Counted from the stretch's first letter, positions 24,975-37,354 are shown. The stretch: 64,000 nt of DNA from Macrocystis pyrifera (GCA_031763025.1 JASSKH010000031.1:1860001-1924000), one strand, 5' to 3'. Translations and numbers: made by a program. The notes: generated from the sequence alone by a model not told the origin.

Positions 24975-25435
24975 TGTTATGGAAATGTTAGCACATGGCC
25001 ATGTATGAGTCAATGTTCAAGTAGCACCGCTCTTGTGTCGTAGATCATAGTCTATGTACCGTTTCGGCTTGTAACGTATATTATGCGGAGGAATAGCAGC
25101 CGTATCGTCCCTGCTCGTAGGACTGAGTATCGCAGCCGTATCGTCTCTGCTCGTCACTCTCTGATGTGACCTCTACCCGGATCGTGATGGTGTCCTAGCT
25201 GCCTATCCATCTCTGGAAGCTGCCGTCATCTGGACTCCTGCATTCTCTGTGGAGTACATCTGTGTGTGTTGGCCATCTAAGTGCCAGTGTTTACGTGTTA
25301 TCACGTCTTCTTCTCTCTACAGCACGGGAGTATCTTACTCCCCGGGCCATCGCTAGCCCGGTGTCATATCTCGGGTAACACCGAGGACACAGCCTCTGTC
25401 TACATTGCCAGGGTACAACGCAATAATCCATAATA
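24975..25435 (+). repeat. 3' LTR of the Copia element
   Basis: 461 bp, beginning TGTTATGGAAATG straight after a purine-rich tract and ending CCATAATA, followed by the right copy of the CACAG target duplication (25436-25440). Confidence 0.93.
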
Positions 25436-25890
25436 CACAGGTTCTACTCAGGTACACATCTATGAAAATTGTAACCACACAGATCCCCTTCAGGCCAAAC
25501 ATTTGCATGTCATTGAGATCAACCAGATCCCACCTGGCACACTAGTTGGAGTGTGTAAACAAATGATCCTTCAGATCATGCAGATAGATCCTCCACATCA
25601 TGCACACATGGTATTCAGATCATCCCACTCGGCACGCAAGTGCAATCATAAAGACCAAGCAGATATCACCGCCAAAAAAAAGGGTGATACATCTACATTA
25701 CACAAATCCTGCAGATCGTACAGATCCTTCAGATCATGCAGACCCACCCACGCAAAGTTATTCATCCGTTTATCACGGTACATGTATGCTCGATTAATAT
25801 GTGTAGTTCGTGCAGATCGTGTAGACTCCACCCGGTATAGGGGTGTTCAGATCATCAAGGATCACACATATATATATCGATGATACAGAC
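25436..25890 (+). repeat. CAGATC minisatellite array (right part)
   Basis: This continues the array interrupted at 19584: words such as CAGATCATG, CAGATCCTT and CAGACCCCACC recur. It is more degenerate and has more unique spacers than the left part, and it fades near 25890. Confidence 0.75.
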
Positions 25891-26357
25891 CCCACCCAGG
25901 CCATAAATACCAGGATGATACAAATCTCGTCAATTTCTTTCTATCCTTCGAGCAATACAGTAGTCCATGCCTCCTACGCCAAGACATGCGAGAGCATCGA
26001 AGACTAGGCTACTACTCTTCGTTTTTTAGCAACACAGTAGCCCATAACTCATTTTACTCCGAGATCAGTTTTACATCAAAAAGAGGTGCAAGGGTTTTGC
26101 CTGCGTCTCCCTTTTCAACTTGCGACATCCCCCGGATTTCATGCCACCCGCATCCCGAAGGGGAGCCTTGTATACCATGCTAATACTATATACCCATGGG
26201 CTTCAGGCGCCACCACTCTCTTCATAAACATACGGACCGATTTTATTTACTATTAATATGCAAATGGTCGAATTATTTGGGTACAGTGTGGTATATACTA
26301 CTTCGTTCACCAGTACTATACTTTATATAATATACCATTGTTATGCTATATATACTA
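25891..26357. other. AT-rich spacer after the minisatellite
   Basis: Nothing coding is recognised. The last 150 bp are rich in TATA/ATAT words and lead into the MITE at 26358. Confidence 0.4.
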
Positions 26358-26462
26358 TTACGGGGGTCCATAGTTAACGGGACCAAATTTTGTTAGTAAA
26401 AATAGGCAAATATATAGGTCTTTATGTACACCATAGGTCCTGTTAACTATGAACCCCCGTAA
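26358..26462 (+). mobile_element. MITE, family A copy 1 (105 bp)
   Basis: The inverted ends TTACGGGGGTCCATAGTTAA and TTAACTATGAACCCCCGTAA are about 27 bp long and frame an AT-rich core. TA flanks both sides, fitting the TA target duplication of Tc1/mariner-like elements. Further copies lie at 43619 (inverted) and 52094. Confidence 0.85.
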
Positions 26463-26527
26463 TATTAATATCTATACTATACCAGCACTATACCATACAC
26501 CCCTACCGCAGCACGGGTGAAGCGCCT

Positions 26528-26899
26528 ATGCCAGCCCATGTCAAGGCTATGAATTGGGTGTGTTGTAGTTCGTCCTCCTTGATGCTGTCGTGTGTCGTGG
26601 CGTTGGGTTGCCTCCATGCTGACGTGCCGCCATACGTACGTAGCAGTCATGGTTATCACCTTGCCATGCTTGCGGTGCTGCTGACATGCCCCGAATATCC
26701 GTCATCGTCGAATGGATGCTGCCGCCCGTTACCGACGCATAGCAACAGCAAGGATGAGGCCGACGGGACGTATTCCGTCATGTTTTGCCATGCTCTCATT
26801 CATGGTATTGTCATAGCTGTTATCCCTTCGTCGGTCGCCCGCTCAATCGCTCGCTCGGTCGCTGGCGCGCGCGGCCGCTCTTGTACGTATCGTAATTAA
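26528..26899 (+). CDS. Unrecognised 123-codon open frame
   Basis: The frame is open from an ATG and contains a hydrophobic stretch near its start (LMLSCVVALGCLHA) that could be a signal sequence, and a second one near the end (GIVIAVIPSS). No family is recognised and no supporting splice pattern is seen. It may be chance. Confidence 0.2.
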   Translation: MPAHVKAMNWVCCSSSSLMLSCVVALGCLHADVPPYVRSSHGYHLAMLAVLLTCPEYPSSSNGCCRPLPTHSNSKDEADGTYSVMFCHALIHGIVIAVIPSSVARSIARSVAGARGRSCTYRN

Positions 26900-28550
26900 C
26901 ACATATTTCTGCGTACCTTGTGCCACCCTTCGGGACTGCTCCCTAGAGACTGCGATGCAGACTGAAGCTGAATACAGTACCCCGAGAGCATTGCATGGGA
27001 AGGGCTTTTACTTGCCCTAATGTCCTTGCTGCTGATGATGACTGCTGTATGACCGATATTGGCACAAACGACGTGGCACCAAACCACTATAAATATTAAA
27101 TAGACTACAGAGTAGTATTAATAGTAGTGGACTCAACCGATGGAGGTGCAAGCACTATTTGTAGAGATGAGAGAGCGATGCGGTAACCACAGTCGGGAAA
27201 AGGGGTCGTATGGTGTAATGACTCCCTGTAGGGGGCCGAGCGCATTGAGACGAACCGAGGGCACCGTGGAATCAGATAGATAGGCAACGCGGACGTTTGC
27301 ACTAGTTGTCATGAAACTCTGTTGGGAGTTATACTGTATTATATCATTGCCCCTACGTACGTACACATGATGGCAAGACCTACTGGCAGTCTTCGTTTGA
27401 TCAATCCACATGTCGTCTATCCACCGACGCCAGTGTTTGACGCCCTCTGCTGTTGCCCCCCTGCCTTCGCGACCATGCACCGCCGACCGTACCTCACTAC
27501 AAAGGGCCTACAGTACGCCAGGAAACTGCATGCTCCCACGGCGCTGCATGAAGGTGTGATACTCTTGAAGAGAAAGGCGATCTTCTTATTATATTGACTC
27601 GCGAGAGACAAAAGTAGAGGCCCCGATCAAACGTTGCACATATCAGCATATACTTGACTCAGACATGTCTTATACCTAGTATACGTTATGCTTCATAATT
27701 TACGGTATATGTGCCGTCAGATGTTGGGTGCTTTCTGTTCGTTCTTGCTCCACTCCCCTAGGCACTTCTTGGAGGGGAAACTTGACCTTGTAAATCGTAT
27801 ATTTCCAGTTGATCAACACCAATACGCTTGGTACTCCATCTCGAAGAGACGCTTTTTTCCGAACAGAGCCAAACACGCACTTGAGCGGGCACGACAAGTT
27901 GTCCAGCGAAAGTGCCCCTGGTTCTCAATGTTATGGATGGTTTAACATAACAAACCGGTTAAACCGGTGTTCGGTTATCCGGATAAAATCGGCCAGAACA
28001 ATACGGTTATTTATATTCGTAGCGTTTTTCGTTTTTGATAAGAAAGCTTCCTATCCGGGTTTCGTTATTTCGAATATGCCCCCCGGCGCCCGTCTCTAAT
28101 ACATACCCAGATATATCATGCCATAGCTCTACGCCTGACGATAAATAAATACCTACTTTTGTAATAGCATGCTTTATAATATCATGTATCCGTACCAGGT
28201 AACGTTTTTCGCAGAGAGCACTCTCGTTTTATCTTATTACGGTAGCGCTGCAGTCGCCTAATATAACAGTGTAGTTACGTATATCTGCCCCGTCAAGGCA
28301 GGAGTAGTAGAAGCACCAGCAGCGGTATTATTGAATGTAGTAGTATTAAGAGTAGTTTTAGCTGGAGCATTCATCGTTAGTGGTAGTAGTAGTAGAGCGA
28401 TACACGCAGCAGTATGCAGGACGCGGGACGAGCGAAATCGGAAATCGAGAGAACAAAAATATAATGACCGTAAATACACCATCACACCATTATCACTTAA
28501 CGCCTCCACAAGGTGTATAAGATCTTCTGTCTACACGCATTTTTCCCCAG
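26900..28550. other. Spacer with no recognised gene
   Basis: Frames at 27322-27597 (+) and 27133-27480 (-) overlap each other without motifs. Short inverted words (AACCGGTTAAACCGGTGTTCGG) occur near 27951-27975. GTA-type triplets occur at 28330-28400, upstream of the membrane-protein exon. Confidence 0.35.
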
Positions 28551-29709
28551 GGAATGCCAAGACCCGAGACGCTCGGCGGGGGAAACTTCGGTGGGTGCTG
28601 CTTCCAATTGTGTTTGTGGCACAGCTGATCGGCGTTGTCGGTGGGCAGCAAGTTGATTCCGCCAGTGGCCTCAGCGGCAACGGCGCACGGCCTGTGAAAA
28701 AATCAGATTTTCGCAGAGATGACCTCGACGAGCTTATTCGTGGGCTGCAGAACTCTATTTCCAGCGTACACGAGCTCGTGCGGAAGGACCGCGAACTCGC
28801 TTTAGTGCAGAAGGAGGAAGCCCGCCGCGACGCGGAAGCGGTGAGCAACGAGGAATGAAGGCGAACGTTTTGCCCTCTGAAGATATTTTCTTTGTGCATA
28901 ATGGTACTCAGTCGTACTGTTTGTTATCTGGTGCCTGGTACACACCTACCAAGCAAAAGCGTATCTTGTGTGATGAGGCCTGTTGGTTTCGTGTCATCAT
29001 CGCATTCCGTTTCGAGCTTAACTCGTGTTTTCCCTTACACAGCGACATTTCTGGGCAAGCCGTGACCACATATAGTACCTACCAGCATGTGGGTGCTTTG
29101 TCATCTCTCTCTCCCCCCCCTGCACTTGCCTTCATTTTTATCGTACGTATTGTATGATACATCCAATAGGGTTCAACAGCTTTTCCCCAGTCACTGCTCG
29201 CCGATTTTCACGGAATTTTGTTACGCTTCAGGATACTTAGCCTTCGGTGGTTTTTACGGGTGTCATAGACCCGACCGTTTAGTAGTCTCGAGATTGGGCA
29301 CATTGGGATACCTTTACTACTGCCTGTACAGCACCTGCAAACCTACTATTATAATGCGTAACTAATTCAATGGGCAATATCATGCTATTGGCAACCTTAT
29401 ATACCTACTGTATATTTCCTTAAAAGTTGGGCAACGATACACACACCATAAAAATGCGGTGGACTGATTCGCGTTGAACCGCCGCCGACTGATGATCGAA
29501 CAATCCAGGTTGATGAGCTTCGTAAGGCATGGGCTGGCGACATGGCAGGGCCGCCACAGTCGGCGGAAAGCTGGGCGTCGATCGCGTTTTCGATTATTGG
29601 TGTTGCTGTGGCTCTGTTAGTGTTGGCAACGCAACGGAACAAGTACTGGCGCGACGGAGCTCATTCGAATAGTGAGAACACTGTCGGAATACAGGAAGCC
29701 AAGCAATGA
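28551..29709 (+). CDS. Small predicted membrane protein, two visible exons (5' end unresolved)
   Basis: I propose exon 28551-28840 (acceptor TTTTTCCCCAG, donor GTGAGC) and last exon 29509-29709 (acceptor CAATCCAG, stop TGA), joined in phase 0. The first exon encodes a hydrophobic segment after basic residues (RWVLLPIVFVAQLIGVVGG), which could be a signal peptide or anchor, then a charged helix (DDLDELIRGLQNSISSVHEL and on). The last exon encodes a transmembrane segment (SIAFSIIGVAVALLVLA) followed by a short polar tail ending EAKQ. The product would be a small single- or double-pass membrane protein with a luminal coiled region. The family is not recognised. A frame with an ATG at 28331 runs into the first exon, so the start may be there, or in an earlier exon joined in phase 1. 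Intervening exons cannot be excluded. Confidence 0.5.
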
Positions 29710-30719
29710 GAGAACCCAAGACAGTCAAGACCAGACAGCATAGAAAGAGGGCGGAAGAGACTCGTGCGAGATTTCGTCCACACTGAGCGCGCTAGAGCGC
29801 TAGACATGACATCGTTATGATCTCACATCCCCTGCGGGGGGGGCGCGACAGTTTGTTGCTTCTATTTTCCTTTTTTCTTTTCTCTTTCGTTTTGTCATCT
29901 TTGTTTTTTGTTTTTTCTTTGTATTTTTTCGTTTCTGAGTTTATAGAATGTGTATCTCGTGCCTGTCGTATCTACCAGGATGGCATGGCATTGCATTGTC
30001 CACTGTGCTTACTGCATATGTGGCAACGATGTATCAATGTCGCGTAGTTTTGTGGCCACAGAACTTGTATCTCTCTAGGATTGAAGAATCAGCACGGGAT
30101 CTGGTAGTGCTGGATGTCGACCGGTAGAAAGAACGGTTTAAAGTGACGAACACACACATGCAATGTAGCGTGGGAGAGGGCGGAATGCAAACTGTCGCCA
30201 AAGAACGCAATATATCACATCGGCCTGCTTGGGGATATTAACAACGCGGAGGGGAAACGCATGAACGGCAAATGTGGTCAGACCTGAACCTAGGGCAACC
30301 TGCAAGATGCGTATAAAGGCTCACGAACACGGCCTCGGAAAAAAACCAGAGAACCGCCAAGAGATTCAAGAAAAACAACAACAAAAAACTGGTACGACTG
30401 GTTACGTTGGTCCTGAAGAGTCGAAATAGCTCGCTAGAAGGAATCACAAAGCGAACGAACGTTTCCGCCGCTCTCGAAAACGATGCCAAAAAGAGTCGTA
30501 GATACTGAACACAAGAGACGCATAACCGATTGGCAAGGAGGCAGAAGCCTTTCCAACCGTAAGCCCAATCGGCGCAAGAACTCAGCAGGAGAATTCATGG
30601 AAAGTCAAACAAACGGTACACCTACAGCACCACGAAACAGCTGAACCATACAAATAGCAACACGACACCAACCCCAGCCCCGGCGACTACAGAAGACACA
30701 TGCGAAAAACCAAAATCGA
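29710..30719. other. Spacer, T-rich then A-rich
   Basis: 29850-29945 is very T-rich on this strand, and its open frame (a Phe/Leu/Ser run) is compositional. 30240-30720 is purine-rich with many AAAC/GAAA words. No LTR matching the Gypsy fossil that begins at about 30.72 kb could be recognised here. Confidence 0.4.
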
Positions 30720-33700
30720 CTACGGGGACGTGTTCAAGTCGACAGAGCCAGCTAATTCAGCTCCGGGAATCGTCGACGTTGCGCGCAATACCGCGCATGA
30801 GGGAGCTTCCTTGGTAGACCTGTAGACACCACGAGCCGCGAACGGCTCTAAGAGCCGTAGTGCCCCGAGCTGAAGATGGCGCAAGCTTGACCGGTACGGG
30901 GTCGTCCAAGACGCGAACCTCGTACTGTCCAGGAGTTGAAGTGTGCGCGCAAATTTTCCCGAGCCACCAAAGATGATCCAGACCCTTGTACCAAAAGTGA
31001 GCGCCGATAAACAGGGTGGTGCCGCTGAACCGGCGAGTCCACGTTTGCTGGTCGACGTAGCAGTATCCAGGAGGCAGAAAACGGGAGGCCTTGTCGCAGG
31101 CAAGCTCGCGTTGAGTGGTACCCACACGCATACGGTGGCACGCCCTGTTCGCCTGTCGAAGTTGGAGAGGCACGTCGGCCCAGTAGTTGAGGATGTGTTG
31201 ACGAGAGTGAAGGAGGTCCGGTTCACAATCCCAAGACGGCCGGAGGAGGCCTTTCCAGCGTGTATAGTATAGAACGGTGATGACTCCGCCCTGGCTACGT
31301 ACTGACCGGTGGATGGATATCTTGTCGACCTCCAAAAGCTCAACGTGCACGGAAACGTCGTCGGCGGTGACGTGGAAGGGGGTGGATTTGGTGCTATGGG
31401 TGTTGAGGACGTAATGCGTTAGGCCCGCGGAGAGTTATCGGGGGAGATCAGTTGTGTCATGTGGATTTGGTGCAAGATTTGCAGCGGGCTACCGGCACGC
31501 GACAGTGGGCGTCAGCGCCCAGCATATCGTTAGGAAGGTCCAAGTATAACAATTTGCCGGCCAAAGGGTGGTCGTCCGGCGTCGAGTTGGAGGGCGCGGG
31601 GCCGACAGCTAATGTCTTGAAAGCACCCGTCCAATTGAGCGATAGCTTCGCCTTGAGAACCTTGGCGTCTGTGCCAGATTTCGCACCCTGGCAAATGGTG
31701 GCAGCGGTGCTAGAGATCCATACCCAGTCACCGATGGTGTAGGTAGGGCGTTGCTTGAATGCGTCTGAGAGCGCTGCCCCACGCGAGAGGCCGTGATAGC
31801 GTGTTGTTCACGAACCAGCTCATACGCACGTCGTAGGCGGTCCGTGGCGAGGTCGCAGTATTGCAGTTGGTTGCGGGCGAGGCTTTAGTGGCCTCGGGTG
31901 TGTTGTTCAAAAACGATGAGGGGAAGGCGAGAGAGATGGTTCATGTGCACCTCGTTGGGGGCCAACCCGGTGGCGGCGCTGACGAAATTGTTGTAAGCAA
32001 ATTCCACGTGCGGAACAATGGATGTCCCAGTCGCCCTGTCGCTCGGTACAAACCATCGCTAGTATCTGAGCCATGGTGTGGTTAACGCGCTCAACGCCGC
32101 CGCTGCCGTTGGGATGATAAGCACTTGTGGCGAATTTTCGCATTCTCAGAATTTTTTACACGGCATGTGACAGCTTGGAGCAGAAGTGTAGTCCATTGTC
32201 GGAGAGGAAGCTGACCTGACACCCCCAGAGACGTATGTACTTATTCACTAAGATGTCGGCGGTGCCTTCAGCCGTGCATTCTGCAGTCGACACGGCGTAC
32301 CATGTCTGCGCGCCGGCTGAAGCTATCCCTGAAGAGAAGACTGTAGCAGTTGCCCCGAGGCGTGACGGGAACGGGGACGAAATAGTCGACGCTCACGGCG
32401 ACACCAGGGCCGGACGGCAAGGGGGGAGAGAATGAGCCAACGTACAGTCTGTCTGGAAGACGTTCGCGCCTGGCATTGGAGACAACGACGAAGCCATCAG
32501 CAGGCACAGATGCTCATGCCGATCCACCAAAAAGGAGTTCGAACATCCAGAGCGTTCGAGCGACACCGAAATGGTAGGAGGCGTTAGCATGGCAGGCTTG
32601 CATAATCCGCGGGCGCGTATGCAGCGGGACGTAGATTCGCGTAGGTTCGTGGTCCAAGAGGCGGGCGGCACGTCCGCCAGGCTTGTCGGAACACGCCAGA
32701 GCGGGAGGCGTTAACGTCCACAAGGGCAGGAGGATGCCGTCGTCGTCAGTGTATAGACGTCCTATGCCGGTTAAAAAGCGCACTTCGGACAACGGGGGGC
32801 GTTTGTGAGGCGCCAGGTGGAGGAGGAAGTAGTTGGGAAGGACCGAGGGACTGCCAAGAAGAGGATACCGAATGGCGACGTCGCATACCGGTTCAGCGCG
32901 CCGTTCACTCACCCAATCGGAACGCGTGTATCGCTCGACAGGTTCGATGAACTCGATCTCTACCGGTGACGGTATCTCGGCGAGAGTGGCTGGAGTGCTG
33001 GCACGCCGAAGAGCCTCCGGAAGGATGGTACCAAGCAAGGGCGGGGCAGGTGTGACCGCATCGTTTTTGGGGCGAATCGGCACAGTCGGAACAGGGTCGA
33101 TAGAGGGCCGGGGAGAAACCTCTGAAGGGGAGATGGTCCGAGGTAGGCGCGGCGTGCGCGCCGTGGGTTCTGGTCGTGAGACGGTGGGTGGAGTAGGATG
33201 CGAACGAGCGAAGCCATAGTCCACGGCGTCTGTAGGCTTGCCAGCGGCGGTAGCTTGGCGACGGCGAGTCCGAGACGAAATTAGCCCCGACGGAGGAACA
33301 GGGACGACAGAGCCGTCTGTGAAGACGAAGGCAGCAGAGGCGGAGCCGCGGGCACAACCGGGACTTGACTCGGTTGAGTCGTGGTGTACAGGCAGAGCAG
33401 GAGGGAGGGTTTCCGACGCTGCTTTGTCGAGGGCGACCGTGGATAAGACGGGGACCGCTCTTCCGAGCTAAATTGCGGTGCGTCGCCGTTGGTGGGTGAT
33501 GGGGAAGGCTCGGAGGAAGTGGCGCGTCGGCCGAGGTCCGTGCCTTCGGTTGAAGCTGGCGAAGGTGCAACGGGGACTTCGAACACGGAAGCGGCGAGAT
33601 AGTTGCTGACACATGCGTCGGCAGGAAGGGCCCAGTTGGGACCTCGCGAAGTGACGTACGGGGGAGCACGGGCAGTAAATTCTCCAGATGGAGCATCGAA

Positions 33701-36650
33701 GTTGTCAACCTTCATTCGGGGCCCGTGTTGTCGAAAATCGCGGAAATCGTGTGGGGAGAGCGTGAGCCCACCCAAGTCTGAGCTTGGGTCAGAAGGCGCC
33801 AGCCCACTCAAACCGACACGTACGGCGGAGGGTACACCCAGGAATAGGCCGTGAGAGCGGATGAGAAAGACGCGTTCTTCGTCGGACGGAGTGAGACTGC
33901 TGGGACCGTCGCGGTCGCGCTCCGTCGCGGGCAAGGCGAGGCAGGACAGCAATTCGGCGTTCCTGTTGGCACTGCCTTTGCGATATCCAAGAGTGTAGTT
34001 GTACACAGTGAGGAATTCCAGCCATCGCTGTACCCGCGGGTTGTGTTATCCGATCTTCTCGAGGCTTTCGAGTGTCTTGTGATCCGAAAGCAATCGGAAT
34101 TTGGTACCCCAACGGTAGCCGTGAAGGCGCTTGATGCTCCAGACGATGCTGCCCGCTTCCAGGTCGAGCGGAGTCCAGTGACGTTCAAACTCGATGGTAG
34201 CGCGGCTGATGAACACGATGGGACGGACGGTGTGGTCGCTCTGTTCTTGCTCGAAGGTTACACCGAACCCGTGCACACTGGCATCGCAGTAGAGGAGTGA
34301 AGGGTGGGGGTTATCAGTGACGGCGTCCCCGTTGGGGTAAAAGAGGACCGGGAGCGTGGTCAAGTCGCCCAGGAGCTTCCGCAAGATGGCTTCAATTTCT
34401 GGATTAATCACAAACTTGACGCCTTGTTTCAGAAGGGAAGTGATGGGCCGTATGTGCTTTGCCATATCGCGCAGGAATTCCCTGTAGCAGGACAGCGCGC
34501 CCGAAAGGGAGCGTAGCTGTTTCAGGTATCTGGGCATGGGCGTTTTCGTTAGTGCTTCCACTTTCTGCGCGTTCGGCATGACGCCGACCGGAAAGATGGT
34601 GAGACCAAGGAAATACGCATCCGTGGTCCCGATGGTAGCCTTTGACGGGGACAACTCGAGATTGTGCTTTCGCAATCGCAATCCTTCGTATACGCGACGT
34701 GAAGGGAGGGATCGGCGTCGAAGACGATGACGTCGTCGAGGTAGGTGGCGACGCGGTCCAGGCTCGTGATGACCACGTTGATTACTCTGACGAACCACCC
34801 TGGAGCAGCGCAGCTTCATTGAGGCATAACCAGCCACTCGAAAAGGCGCGTGGGTGTACATATAGTAGTGAGACGGAACGTGTCCTAGTGCACTGTTTTC
34901 TGGTGGAAAGAAGAGACGAGGTCGAAGAGTGAAGACATTCGACCGATGCCAAGCTTGTCGAGAATCTCATCGGCACGAGGGATTGGGAGCTGGCGAAGGA
35001 TGCTGAGCTTCTTCAGCTTCTCGTAATTCATCGTCATGCGGATGCCACCGGATTTCTTCTAGGGTGACAACCACTGGGCTCGCCCAGGGAAATGTGGAGG
35101 GTTGGACGAGGCCGGCGGGAAGGAATTTTGTCCACAACCGCGGTCACTTGCTTTGCGGTCGGGGCATTGATGCGGTAGGGCCGATACGTGACAGGAGAGC
35201 TGCTCGGGGGAACAGTTATCTTGGAGGGGAGCAGAGCGCAGAAGTCAAACTCGGTTGGAGACTTCGAGAACACGTCGGAGAACTCAACGAGGACATCGCC
35301 CAATTGGGTGATGACGGTTGGAGTCCAACCGAGACCGCGCGAGTCAAATGCGATTTCGCGCACGTTTGACGGGAAACGGCACTTGTAAAAGCTCGTGCGT
35401 TGGTCTGTGCTCAATCGTTCGAGTAGAGCAGGTGAAGGGGAGCGGTCGACAGGCGGAGCCGAAGAGGCCGCGAATTCTTCACGTGTCGGGGCTGTCTCGT
35501 CGAGTAGATGGTACACGAAGGGATCCAGGCACTGTGGTGGTGGGGGCTGGTCCGCCCCTATGAAATGAGTGGAAATCGGACCTGGGACTGAAAAGTCAAA
35601 GTCGTGGAGAAGTAAAGAAGAAGCCGGAGCGTCGGAGAGGACAGCTTCCCGGAGTACGCGTAGCAACGGGCTGGAGGAGGTGCCAAGCAAAACACCTGGG
35701 TCTAGATCCGCGGTGCCGGCTAATGGGATGAGCTGGCGGCCATTTTCCACAATTCGTTTATCCGCAGAAAAAGTTGTGGCCGCGCAACATGCTGATCAGG
35801 TAGCAACCGGCGAGGGCACGGGTACATCACTGCTGACCAAATCAACGTCGACAAGTCGCTGGTCACGGGACAAAGGGATGCCGGTATCACCTGCATACAG
35901 TAGGTGGAAACGTTCAGGGTGAGTCGAAGAGTCGAGTACAAGCGCCCAGTAGTCCTGGGAGTGACAGCGTGAGCTCGCCGAGAACCCGATTGGTCATTGA
36001 GCAGGGAGCCAATGTACGGTAGGAGCGGTCCTGGAACCGCATCCAGCTGTCGCGTCCGAGTAGCACGTCGTGTTGCATAGCTTCATATGGGACGACGTAT
36101 GCCCATACGGCGGGCGATGCAGTTGGTTTATCGCCGTGGAAGAGCTGTATGCTTAAGCGTACTGTAACGGAGGTCTCAAGAACAAGTGACTTACCGCAGC
36201 CACCCCACGACCTGGGAGGGGTATGTCGTTCGCAAGTGGCAGAGGCAGCACCCACGCGTTTCATGCTGTCGAACGCTCGGGTGTTAATGAAGGTCTGTGG
36301 CGAGCCCGTATCCAAGAGGGCGACACATCCAAGCTTCATAGCAGCTAGGCCACTGTGGATCTTGATTTTGGTGGTGAAGGAAGAATTGTCCATGGTTACT
36401 AGACTAGCAACAAGACAAGGCCCTTGCTCGGCGAGCAAGGGGGGGTGCTGACCGGAGCGGGCAGCGGACATTACTGCGAGAACATCGGCGCCGTGGTCTG
36501 ATGGCACGTTCGTAGGAGAGTCGGGATTTATTCTGACAGGGAGGCGTTTGCTGATGTGTCACTTGGGCACAGTCGCGTCGAAGGGTCAATTTCAACCACG
36601 CGATATCTACTAAAGGGCGAGGTGCCCTGAGAAGACCGTGATTGGGGGCG
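30720..36650 (-). mobile_element. Ty3/Gypsy chromovirus-type fossil, old
   Basis: On the minus strand the parts run, from high to low coordinate: aspartic protease (LLDTGSPQTFIN, near 36.33 kb), reverse transcriptase (YLDDVIVF, near 34.74 kb), RNase H (near 34.0-34.3 kb), a Pro/Ser/Thr-rich linker, a zinc-binding pre-integrase segment (near 32.6 kb), integrase (SGGVERVNHTMAQIL, near 32.1 kb) and a chromodomain (YYTRWKGLLRPSWDCEP, near 31.25 kb). Order and chromodomain place it in the chromovirus branch of Ty3/Gypsy. It is badly broken, with more than ten breaks. I could not recognise paired LTRs by eye, so the ends are approximate and the age is old but unmeasured. A NADAR-like domain lies on the same strand just upstream of the protease. 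Confidence 0.85.
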
Positions 36651-37165
36651 CGTCGGTGGCGGCGCGCGGTCGCGGAAGAGACGTCGCACGTTTTTCAGAG
36701 CCTTGCCCAGTAAATTTAAGCCGCGCCACAGGGGCGGCTGGCGCGCGGGAATAGCGTCTGCCCTGTATCCGATGCCCCATATGAGGTCGTAAGGGCTAGC
36801 TTCCGCGAGGGGTTAGTCACCTGTGTCCAAGAGGTGGGTTCGCATGGCCGGGTTTAGGACGAACTTGGCTTAAGAGCCGACAAGCACGATATTTCTTTGC
36901 TCACGTTCCCACACGGCGAGATCGAAGTTCCGAATATCTCGTCCATGTTGCTGGTGCAGGCGGGGGTCAAACACGTGCATGATGTGTTGTAGGGTCTGAT
37001 GGTCTCTGAAGAGGCGGCTATTTTCCACAGTGAAGAACTGTTCGCTGCATAAGAGATGCCTTCAACCGTAAAACGGGAAGGCGTCCATTGCGAAACGCAA
37101 CAGGGGGGCTGCCAGAAGAATACGATGTCGCCCGTGCAGTCCTTTTGGGTAGTGGAGGAAAACAT
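36651..37165 (-). pseudogene. NADAR-like (YbiA/DUF1768) domain remnant beside or within the Gypsy fossil
   Basis: The minus strand from 37165 opens with an ATG and soon shows VFFW and SQWTPSRFTVEGISYA, the N-terminal pattern of NADAR domains. Later readings include HGRDIRNFDLAVWER, SPYDLIWGIGYRADA and WRGLNLLGKALKNVR, the C-terminal hallmarks. NADAR enzymes act on ADP-ribose-linked substrates, including ADP-ribosylated guanine. Here the domain is broken, with a few breaks. It lies head-on to the protease region of the Gypsy element, on the same strand and without an obvious boundary, where gag would be expected. It may be a captured domain of that element or a separate decayed host gene next to it. 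I treat it as part of the fossil. Confidence 0.65.
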
Positions 37166-37323
37166 TTTTTTTCCCCTTGATAAAATATTTCATGAACCAT
37201 CAGTCTTTGTCCTAATTACAGTAGTTTTCGTAAAACACGTTTTACTTGATTTCGACCGGCTTCTGCAATGTGTTTTGTATTATGGGTGACAACCACAAGC
37301 TCATGTATGATTGGTAGAGGAAG

Positions 37324-37326
<3 letters not shown>

Positions 37327-37354
<28 letters not shown>
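37327..37354. repeat. AT dinucleotide microsatellite
   Basis: About 14 AT units in a pure run, in an AT-rich context. Confidence 0.9.

Larger units (their letters stand above)
19584..25435 (+). mobile_element. Ty1/Copia LTR retrotransposon fossil, young
   Basis: The element is 5852 bp with two 461-bp LTRs, a polypurine tract at 24964-24974 just before the 3' LTR, and a CACAG target duplication. The parts, in Copia order, are a gag-like region (from about 20.93 kb), a CCHC zinc knuckle (CHNCNEYGHFQRDC, near 21.62 kb), an aspartic protease motif (DSGASF, near 22.27 kb), reverse transcriptase (YVDDLLV, near 23.64 kb) and RNase H (near 24.2-24.5 kb). The gag side has three near-identical 60-bp units (FAHVGSA) and the pol side a short RGGS-coding repeat. 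The LTRs differ by only 4 transitions in 461 bp, so insertion was recent. The internal part is nevertheless broken, with a few breaks. It lies inside the CAGATC minisatellite. Confidence 0.92.

Noticed and set aside
18000-25900. CRISPR-like array
   Set aside because: The CAGATC repeats are too short and irregular and the setting is eukaryotic.
29817-30047. 76-codon Phe/Leu/Ser frame
   Set aside because: It is produced by a T-rich tract downstream of the membrane-protein gene.
30943-36451. Many plus-strand frames across 31-36 kb
   Set aside because: They are antisense to the minus-strand Gypsy fossil.
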